NCBI GenBank assembly: GCA_030704615.1
Contig: CM060734.1
Span: 17,420,001-17,484,000 of the forward strand
Source of the DNA: Takakia lepidozioides
Taxonomy: Eukaryota; Streptophyta; Takakiopsida; Takakiales; Takakiaceae
Length of the DNA: 64,000 bases
Direction: 5' to 3'
Below the pieces are notes generated by a model. That model made no database searches and was not told where the DNA came from. It was given only the letters and a program-made list of their open reading frames with translations. Shown one piece after another: positions 55,139 through 64,000 of this stretch (position 1 is its first letter; every line of letters starts with the position of its first letter). A program made the position numbers and the translations under genes.

Positions 55139-55670
55139 TGTCGTGCGCATACGTATTGCTACATAACTACATCGTTGTCCAAACCACACCACACATATAT
55201 GCACAATAAAGTAATGTACGAGTTCGACGTTGATAGAACAAGCTAAGAGACACACTGTTCACACCAGAAAACAACAGGAAATCCATCGCTATCACTCGTT
55301 AAAACAGAAGTCGAGCCAGGGGCACCCCAAGCTATGGGGACTCCACCCACAACAAACCTATACTCCCATCAAAGCACACTCAGTCCTAAACGATGCAGGA
55401 GGGCTCGGTCGCGCAGGCTCAACTCGAGAGAGATGAGCTGCGCGACTGCGCTCTCGTGAAGATAAGGCGGTTCAGGGTGTCAAAACTAAACTTGACACCT
55501 GATTTAACACTTGACCTAAATCCAAGTGTTAAATAACAAATAACGAGCTTTTTCTAGTTGTTTTCACACTGTGCTTATTTAACTTGACAGCTGTCGTGCG
55601 CATACGTATCGCTACATAACTACTGCTGTCCAAACCCACACCACACAAATTATGCACAATAAAGTAGTCT
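55139..55670. repeat. pair of ~78-bp direct repeats
   Basis: 55139-55216 and 55593-55670 share GTCGTGCGCATACGTATYGC, TACATAACTAC and GCACAATAAAGTA. They may be pieces of LTRs. The 375 bp between them have no recognisable gene. Confidence 0.55.
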
Positions 55671-55929
55671 GCCACAATCGCCCCCTAGCTGGTGGATAGG
55701 TCCCTCTACCTCCAGATAGCTACACGGATGTAATAGCCACAGCCGTACTAAGTCCTCTATCACGGTCCCTGTTGTACTCAAAACTCTATAGACCAAAGAG
55801 GCCGGGTAACAAGAGTAGCCCATCGTTAGTCGCCGTCTTCATCTATGAACTTGAGTCAAGACCTCGTGTGTTTAAGGTTCCCCTAGTAGCTTGGCCTGAG
55901 TTTCTTGTTAGCCCTCCATGGTTGTATCC

Positions 55930-58900
55930 ACTCCCCACTATCCAAATGCAATGTGGACATAACCAATCCCCATCCGGAACCATCTCAAGAGGTGGAGTCA
56001 AGCAGCCCATATGCCAACCTCAAGAGCATCGATCACACACCAGCATGGTGGCTGCCCCTCTAGCAGACCACAACAAACATGCACCTCAAACCTGCAGATA
56101 CACTGCCAGGTTTGGGTCAATCCTGCCATCGACATTCGGAAGGTGACATGGCGCACAATTACGCACATGGTCCTTCCAAGTTATGCCATCCCGACCCTCC
56201 AAGACCAAGACGCCTGAGGGCAAGACCTCTCGAAAACCCTCAAAATAACACGTCCTGCAGTCACATCCAAGGTCGTAGGAGCAGTCTGCTGCAGGTAAAC
56301 ATAGTCACCAGGGTTGAATCTCCGAACCCCAGGACGGGACGATAGCCCCACCACGTTATGGTAGCATACCTCAACGTATCACGGTGTTGTGCGATGGCAA
56401 GGTTTTTGAAAGATGGCATGACTTTCTTGAACAACTTCTGCACGCTGCTCACATGCACGTGCCCACACGTTCCGGATCATCAAGGTTAAGAACTGCAGCA
56501 GCTTCTCTGCGAATGGATGCAGGGCAAATCCGGCTCTGGCCAAAGAGAAGAAAGTATGGTGCGAAGGAGGCAAGTGATGCTTGCTTGCTGAACCTGTAGC
56601 CCATGGCTAAACCAGGGTAACGAAGGTCCCAATTCCTAGGTGTCCCTTCTAAGCCATACTTGCGCAACCCCCTATTTACTGTCTGAACAACTCTCTCTGC
56701 CAGCCATCGGCCTCAGGATGATCCGAGAAGGGGGCGGTGGTCTATCAAGGCCTTGTCACACAAAGCTGAAACTCCCCAAGAACTCTCTCCCTTGGTCCGT
56801 GAGTGTACCTCAGCTGGAGCACCGAATCGGCTCTAAGCACCCACAATCCAAGAATGCATACGCAGCTCCCTCACTAGCCTTATCAGGCAATGGAACCAAC
56901 TCAATCCCTGGAAGAAGAGGAGAAGTGCTCCACCATCATCAACACGTACTTGTTGTGACGCATGGTCAGTGGCAATGGCCCTGCGAAGTCAAGACTCCCA
57001 CCTGTAGCCCAATCCCATGATCTGAAGAGGGTGCAATTGTGGAGTAGGGGTGTTGAATGAAGCACGCACCCTGTCACACACCCATGCACCTAGCCACCAA
57101 ATTGTTGCAACCTCTGTGGCATACCACGCCACCAATATGCCCCTGCAGTAGACTATGAGTGCGTCGCACCCCAAAATGCCCAACTCCTCATGGGCATGCC
57201 GCCACTAACCGGCCCCGCTGTGTTGGTGAGGCACAATCCTCACTCAACCATCCTCCCACACTCGGAGCAGGTGTGTCCCCTCCACTTGAAACTCTTGGCT
57301 CGTTGTAGGATCCGATCCTTCTCCTTGGCAGTCACAGTGGCTGCAATGTCTTCCAGTGCGGAGGTTAGTCCACACAAACTGAATCCTCATGTATATCTTT
57401 GGCGCCACCTGCTTCATTGTTGGCCTCAGGGTCCTCAGACACTTGATCTATCTACAGTCATCCCTGTTGCAGGTCCAAACCTGGCCTTCCGCTGCCAAGA
57501 TACACAGAAATGCAGATGCATGCCATCGGGCACCATCTCCTCGTCCGTCTCACCATGCCACCGAGCTCCAGTGTCATCCTGCTGGCTCGTGCATGGATTG
57601 CGACTCAACCAATATCTGCATTGCGATTGACCAAACCCGGTCGATGCACCACCTGAAAGTCATACTCTTGAAGGTGAGTTGCCACCGTGCAAGCTTGTCT
57701 GACTCCATCAACCACTTGAGTGGTTGGTGATCCATGACAAGGGTGAAGAGATGTTGTATAGATAGCACCTAAAGTGTGCCACGGCCACACTGCAGCTAAG
57801 CATTTCCCTCATATGAGCTATATTAGACTCTGCAGGCATTGTTCGGAGCGGCTAGCATAAGCCACTACGAACTCTCTTCCCTCATTCATCCACCTGTGTG
57901 AGCACCGCTCCAAAGCCCCCAAGCATGCTCCAATCTGTATGCAGCTGAAAAGGACGCCCCCTGATAGGTCGTCTCAAGATGGGCCCGCGAGGACAACCTC
58001 GCCTGTGAGCTCTTGAAAAAAGCTTGTTCTTGCTCATCTCCCACTGCCACTCCTGGTCCACCTTGGTCAGCTTGGTTAGAGCCTTTGCAATGGCACTATA
58101 AATCCCTTAACAAACCGTCTGTGTAATAGTTTGCTAACCCCATGAAAGCTCGAACTCGGCTCACATCCGTGGGGCGTGGAAACCTGGGCAATGGACTCTA
58201 CCTTAGTCTGCTGTTACCCCAATCCTCCAGGATTATAATGTGACCCAGATACTCAATCTGGTTGTGGAAAAACTTGCACTTGCCCGGATGTAACTTCAAT
58301 CCGTGCGTCCTCAAGCGCTCAAATTACACCCTGAAGGTGTCTCTCATGCTCCTCCACCGTTAGCACTAAAGATGATGATGTCATCTATGTAGCACCGAGC
58401 AAACTCCACCCCTGGTAGAATCCTGTCCATGACTCTTTGAAACTCAGGGGAGCGTTTTTAAGCCCAAAATGGTAAGAAACCGCCACTGGTATAGGCAATC
58501 CTTCCCGTGCTCATTGATCCCCCAGAATGCCGTTTCTTTGCTTATCCGGCCTCCTTGATCGGCAACTGGTGATATCCGGATCGTAAATCCAACGTGCTAA
58601 AGACCTGGAATGCCCAAATGGCATCATGAAGATCTCCTCTAGTGTCGGCCATTGGCATACCTATCGGACTTGGTCTGACAATTTAAGGCCGGTAATCACC
58701 GCACATACGTCTCTCCGTCCCAATTGCCATAGACATCATTCTTGGCTGGCATCACTGTGGCTGAAGCATACTCTCCACCCAAACCTGCATCCCAGAGATC
58801 TTGAGTCCTCATCTGAATCAAAAGACCTCTCCATGTCACTGTATCTATAGGGTCTCCGAAAGATTGGCGTGTCAGTGGCCAAACTCAATACGGATCTCTG

Positions 58901-59030
58901 GACCCTTCAGTGCTCCCAAGTCCTTCAAACTGAGGCAAAGCAATTCCTATAAGCCCTCAGGAGCAACGCCGTATACGTGTCTCTCGCTACGGGTGACAAT
59001 GGGTCCAATGTCAGGCTCCAATTGTCCTCC
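55930..59030 (-). pseudogene. decayed Ty3/gypsy pol with terminal PHD finger
   Basis: It reads leftward with many stops and shifts: MPAKND and CGDYRP (RT start, about 58760), FGLKNAPLSF (about 58470), YRRFVKGF-like and VVAYASRS blocks (to about 57860), RNase H with DHQPLKWLMESDKLARW (about 57740), integrase with SLDFAGPLPLTMRHNKYVL and MVEHFSSS (about 57000-56920), FSKQASLASFAPYFLLFG (about 56590), and a tail. The tail at about 56060-55947 reads MLVCDRC, a stop (TGA where CGA is expected), GWHMGCLTPPLEMVPDGDW and LCPHC, the second half of a PHD zinc finger. Confidence 0.75.
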
Positions 59031-59039
59031 GTAACTGCA

Positions 59040-59455
59040 AACCTTAAGTCCAGTAGGCTTAGAGCTAGAGGACGCGTCACGTGGTTGCTATGGGCAACCT
59101 CTTGAGCAGTACCCCCTTCTGCTCAGTCAATGACAAGGCCTCATACCTGCCCCATAATCTTCATCATTGAGAACCCTCCTTCATCACGAGAAGAATCCCA
59201 ACTTCATCCATCACAGCTGCCTTTGGCTGCCAAACCCCCACTGAGCTCGACAGGATGCCCGGCGTGAGCCTGGTCACGTGAGCGCTGAGCGCGACTGCGC
59301 TCCCGCCACGTCACCTTGCGCAAATGCCACGTCACGGGTCTCAGTCCACGTCATCACACGTGGAGGCCGAGTCACCACGCACCCAGAAAGAAGTGGAGAG
59401 TGTATTCCCGCGGATTGGCCACCCTTTACGCGCGGAAACAAGCTGGACGACATAA
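59040..59455. other. no recognisable gene
   Basis: Relatively GC-rich sequence with short open frames and no supported feature. Confidence 0.3.
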
Positions 59456-59825
59456 TAAAAGGCATTGAATAAATGATGGATGAATGTACAGTTGGATGAT
59501 AAACAGATGGATGAGTTTGAAAAATCTATGTAGATGGATGAATGACGGATGGATAAGAGTAAAATGGATGAATGTATAATGGATGTTGAGCAATGACAAA
59601 AATTCATGACAGGAAGATGCATGACAAATTTTTGACGAATGCACAAAGTATATGAAATGAGTGTGGAAGGTTTGTGGGGTGGATTAAAGAGTACAGAGGA
59701 TGAATGTACAATGGATGTTGTACAAAGGAAGCTTTCATGAATGGAGCACGCATGAATACAGTGTAGATGAATGCACAATGGATATGAGAAGAGTCGGGAA
59801 GGTTTGTGAGATGGATTCATACATA
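59456..59825. repeat. GATGGATGAATG minisatellite
   Basis: Degenerate tandem copies of GGATGAATGTACAATGGATG and close variants. The frames through it encode Ser/His/Ile-rich nonsense. Confidence 0.8.
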
Positions 59826-60049
59826 TAGCAATTTAAACGAAAGTTGATTCTGTGATTATTATTTGTTCTAAAGGAACAACTACGGTAGAGTAAGGGGATT
59901 CAACGTTCCCAGATAATATGAAAATGAATATTAAAAAGAATACAGTTCAGTCTGACTCAGAGTCAGTACAATGTATCCCCTCTTCTCTGCATCTAAGTCT
60001 AAGTATTTTAGAACACCGGATCCACGCGGATACACCTACGGCTGGCCAC

Positions 60050-63000
60050 TAAAAAAGTCAGGGGATAGGGACTCGGACGCGTGAAGTGCCATTGCTTCGG
60101 CATAAACAGGGGAGCAGAAAATTGGAAAGGGGCTGTCGAAAATAGACTCGCCAGAAATGACTGTATCTCCTGAAGATCCACCGCTGGCTTTCCTGAAAGA
60201 CAGCCTGAAAAAGTTATTACTGTAACTTTGATGTTATCGAGAAAATTGAGTATGACTCCCAAAGAGGGTTTAGCACTTACTCACATGAAAAGTCGTTGTC
60301 GACCTGCTTATCTTCGGGATCGTCATCATTTCGAATATGAATCCGATTAGTCTGTGTGCCTGAAGTGGAGCCAGACAAAAAGGGGAGGAGCACTGTGTTG
60401 TAGAGGTCAGAATCACCCTCCATACAAAAAGGCTTCTTCGCCTGCCTTGCATGCGTGGTAAGTTGCTCCTGCACCAGACAGGAGAACATAAATAGTTTGG
60501 AGGAGGGGGATTTAAGCAGATGAAACTGTTGAAAGGAAACCAATTCGGAAGGGAGAAAATGAACCTGTGGACACAGAAAGATCGACAACCCGTGCAGAGC
60601 GGTGGCTGCATGACTCCAGCAGTATTTGCATGAATGCTGGTGACTTTTCCTTTGCACCTCTCCAGGGAGTGCCATCTGGTCTCTTCAGAGTCTGACTGGA
60701 CTGCATGAAGTTGTACAAAATGTCATCGACATGGGGCTCATAGGGGGGTTGACGAAACAACCCTGGTCAGAAATCTCAAAGCTGCGGATGGAGGATGGTG
60801 TCTTTGATGTGCGATTCCTCCGCAGGCAGATCGCCTCGAACATCCTCGTCTGGCAAAGATAGCAGGTTAGTGTGGTAAACACAATCTAAAGTGGAAGTGT
60901 GTACATCGGCTATTCAGAACTCTGACACCAAAAAACCATGAATCGTTGATGATCGGTGTCGATCATAAAACATTCTACTAGAGTGGAGCTGCAGAGAAAA
61001 TTGAAACTCATGATCAAAGCATAAGCAGAAGGCAGACGGCATACCAGCTGACCAGGGAAACCGCCTTTCACAAGGTAGAGGCTGTTCACACAATTCCATG
61101 TGCGCAAAACTTCAAACCCTGAAGACTTGAGGTATGATGCCAATGCCCGACGACTATCATTGTCACATGACTAAAAAAGCAGAAGTGTCCCTGCATCAGA
61201 GAGGAAATTGTTACAGAACCCGAATACCCAACTCCAGTAGTTGTCCTCGAATTTGTTTCACCCTGGCGTCTTGCCCTTTGGAAGAACTTCTGGCACAGCC
61301 TGGCCATCCGGGATGTCGAGAATGACAATGTCGGCCGCATAAGTTTTCTGCACACCGCACACGAAGGTGGGACCTGTGCTCACCTGCAACAGATATTTTT
61401 TTATAAGAACGATGGCAAGAATGTTTTCAAAGAACGAGACTGAAATACTGCCAACGAAACATTCAGAGAAAAAGGAAAGAAAATGGAATTCTCACCAGAT
61501 TGAGGAATGAGATTATATTGTCCCAGGTAGGGGATGGCACCCCAGTGTATCCTCTCTTTCGACTCTGCATCATCGAAAGCCAACCCTCATTAACAATTTT
61601 CATCTCTCCTGCTGAATCAGAACGGGAAGGGTGTGGCTTGGCATCGAACACGCACTGAAGAGTGCGGGTATATCTTTCCAGCAGTAAAGTCCTGCCCACT
61701 CTCCATCTCATTTTCATTCTCCTTCCCCTTGTCCTTTTCCTTCTCTTTGGACTTGTCTTTGTCCTTTGGCTTTGCTGGTGAGATGGCTATGACATCAACA
61801 GCCTTGTCTTTTGGTTTGCGGCCCGCCTTCTTTCCCTTCTGCGGCATTCCCTGAGCATCAGGCTCCTTGGCAGCCAAGGTTGCTATGTTTCGTTGATACT
61901 CTTCGTCAGTCAAAGGCGCCAGCATCTCAGCGTTATTGTTCAAGTATTTCATATGCTGTTCTTGAAAGGTCGTGTGCTCAGGTGGGCAGTCAAGGTACCA
62001 CCCACAGTCTCTGAAGTGAGAAAGGACTCCAGTCCTTCAATATCCCTGCAGTATACATGGTTGGATCGTTTGCAGGGTCCGACCACATGTCAAGATAGTC
62101 GGGAATTCCGCTCAGGTGATTTCCTTCCATAAGCACATATTTCGTGTACCTGAAAAAGGAGATGAATCCCAACCCACAAAAGCGCTCAGTGAGTAAGATG
62201 CAAGTAGAACAGAAAGAATAAAACAGAAAGAATAAAATGGATTGAAATGGCTCTCTGACAACTGCTCCAAGGACCTTTCAGACCACACTACTGCTCCAGA
62301 TATGAGGTCGTCAACGCCATTCAGACATTCCATTGCATGACACTGTAAATAACATCCTAATCCAGGTGAATGCAAACAAGCGATTAAGATGACAACAGAC
62401 ATAGAAGTGAATGTCGTCAACGACATTCAAGAATGAAGCCAAATTATTACTAAACGAAATGAAGCAAAATCACAGGATGGAATAATAAAAATTGAGTAAG
62501 GAACCATCCAGGAAACTCAATGCACATTCATACCGAACCATCACTGAGGACCTCACAACACACTGTATGTGAATGGCGTCAACTGCCATTCACAAAACAA
62601 AAAAGAAACCATTACTTTAGCTCCCCAATCCATGAATTTGAATTTGTCGTTTTTAATAATACAGACACACAGCTGTAATGTCGTTAACGACATTCACTTT
62701 GGATTTCTTAACGAGAGCTTATGAAGCCTCCATATTCATCGCAAGAGAAAAAACAATGCAACACTGAATGTCTGCATTGACACTTCAGCAAAATGAAGTG
62801 ATCAACCCTCATTGTATCCTCTATGGAAGACAAAAATTTAAAAATAACCTTGAGGACCGCACAACACTCCGTATGTGAATGTCGTCAACGCCATTCAAGG
62901 ACATTATCAATTCTAATCAGGGACAATATAATTGCACCCTTAGATCCTAACCAGGTGATTCAATATTCGCTTAAGAATGACTCAGACAAAGAAGTGAATG

Positions 63001-63977
63001 TCGTCAACGACATTCAATCTGGATCTAAGATTGCAATCCATATGAAGCCACAATTTTTCCCAAAAAAACAGTAGAGTTTCAAGTATGACATTTCACCTGT
63101 ACACACTCGCATCATGCCCACTCTCCTCACCTGACTGTCAAAGTCGTTGGACCGTAAAATGTTACCATCTTTGGAGAACTCCCGGAAAAAAACAGTATCT
63201 CCAGGTGAGACCTCTCCACTTCCTTATGTATGCCTCCAATGACATTTGGGGAGGGGAAACAATCGCAATGTCAGGTCCTTCAAGTCTGATCCGCACAATG
63301 ACGGCGCGCTTTTCGAGCTGCAATAGAATATTTGTCAAGAATTGCAAAAAGAAACACATCACATACTTGAAGATAAGAAACAGCATGTTCGAATAACACC
63401 TGACTCCAAAATGTAGCCTTGGGAGCCAGTTATCAAACACCCAATCACTGATTCCTTCCATCTTTGTGCCAGGCTGTTGGTGCTCTTTGGGAACTGATTC
63501 AAGTCCTTTACTGTTTGATCTGAGTTCCATATCTCCAGCCACCTATTTTTGTTTGTGGGTCGCCACATCGATATGGCCAGCCGTGCAATTTCTCTTGCTG
63601 CATCTCCGGATGCACAGCTTGTCATAGTGTGTTTTGATCTGCTGAAGGGAAACTCAGGACCAAGTCCAGGATCTACTATTCTAAAGCTGCTTTCCGAAGG
63701 CTGACATCAATTTGGTTCTTCGCATCTCAAACTCCTTCTTTATTGCAGCTTCCACACCCTTTGATGTCCTTAGTTCCTCTGGTGTAGTGCGGTAATATTC
63801 GGATTTTCCCTTCTCAGCTGCCTCTGCCAGTTCTTGCTGCATTCATTCAAGTAGTGATTAGCTCCGAAGGGACTCTAAACATGTATTCGAAAAGTAAACA
63901 GATTACAGACTCGGGCTTACCGCATACATGTACTCCAGATTGTCGTCTGAGAAGAACTCCGCTTCAGAGGAAGCCAT
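60050..63977 (-). pseudogene. ParB-methyltransferase gene, fourth copy (5' end beyond window)
   Basis: It reads leftward and continues past the right edge: 63977-63921 ends LEYMYA at a GTAAGC donor, with the frame open upstream. Then EYYRTTPEELRTSKGVE and MSAFGKQL-shift-RIVDPGLG (about 63800-63650), RWLEIWNSDQTVKDLNQFP (about 63560), YTKYVLMEGN (62150), KYLNNNAEMLAPLTDEEYQR plus a Lys-rich linker (about 61950-61680), DIVILDIPDGQAV (about 61335), VDDILYNFMQSSQ with KSPAFMQILLESC and VVDLSVSTG (60750-60566), and after an intron GATYHACKAG, with FCMEGDSDLY in another frame (about 60430). A putative last exon (60190-60050) has SPVYAEAM. The order equals that of the inner gene. Several shifts suggest decay. 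The ParB domain should lie just beyond 64000. Confidence 0.6.
62304..63016. repeat. palindromes of the fourth element, inside introns
   Basis: About six sites with half-site TGAATGTCGT around CA or TA: 62408-62429 (10-base arms, perfect), 62675-62697 (GTCGTTAACGAC core), 62994-63015, plus imperfect ones near 62306, 62570 and 62874. They lie between exons of the cargo gene. The sequence differs from all other arrays. Confidence 0.88.
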
Positions 63978-64000
63978 CTTCCTTCCTCGACTATGTTTGT

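Noticed and set aside
59274-59472. Small genes in the GC-rich stretch before the minisatellite
   Set aside because: Overlapping frames on both strands without homology or motif.

Overview
The window is repeat-rich DNA from a plant nuclear genome, probably a non-seed land plant (moderate confidence). The evidence is a pentatricopeptide-repeat scrap beside a 500-base assembly gap, plant-type Ty3/gypsy relics, a tRNA-derived SINE, short GT-AG introns of about 80-110 bp, and C-to-T nonsense decay at CG and CAG sites as expected for methylated plant transposons. I see no intact single-copy host gene.

The main content is a family of large Mutator-like DNA transposons with an unusual cargo. Two are nested. 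An outer element (3309-26296) is bounded by the 9-bp duplication TCCATAAGG. A second element of about 15.1 kb (3972-19104), bounded by the 9-bp duplication GTAAGAACA, sits in an intron of the outer element's cargo gene. Both have terminal inverted repeats starting GGGGGCTGCTATTT or GAGGTTWRCTATTT, followed by CATGAGC motifs. An empty copy of the outer target site lies at about 30.97 kb. Related but more decayed copies lie at 0.3-1.8 kb, 35.0-35.3 kb (one exon), 36.3-44.3 kb and 60-64 kb. A truncated inverted copy of the inner element lies at 49.92-54.24 kb.

The shared architecture has three parts. (1) A multi-exon gene encodes an N-terminal ParB/sulfiredoxin-like domain (core VWDGNHRLLAW), a helical middle, a beta-class DNA amino-methyltransferase domain with motif IV as LDIPDG and motif I as LDLTCGTGAS, and an acidic tail. 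(2) A divergently transcribed gene encodes a Mutator-like transposase with a C-terminal SWIM zinc finger. (3) Dense palindrome arrays lie mostly in the shared 5' region. Each lineage carries a different palindrome but keeps the palindromic layout. In the inner element the sites recur about every 53 bp, close to five helical turns. My working hypothesis is a transposon-borne ParB-methyltransferase module acting on element-specific palindromic sites, comparable in architecture to phage and plasmid ParB-methylase proteins.

The rest is fossil retrotransposon and repeat DNA: a 1.7-kb repeat D in two copies (one split by the outer element, one inside a long-TIR element at 29.2-31.5 kb); gypsy fragments at 27.7, 32-34, 47.8-49.9, 54.2-55.1 and 55.9-59.0 kb (the last with a PHD-finger relic); a tRNA-derived SINE with a 13-bp target duplication at 35.57-35.74 kb; a long imperfect inverted repeat at 44.3-47.8 kb; and a minisatellite at 59.5-59.8 kb.
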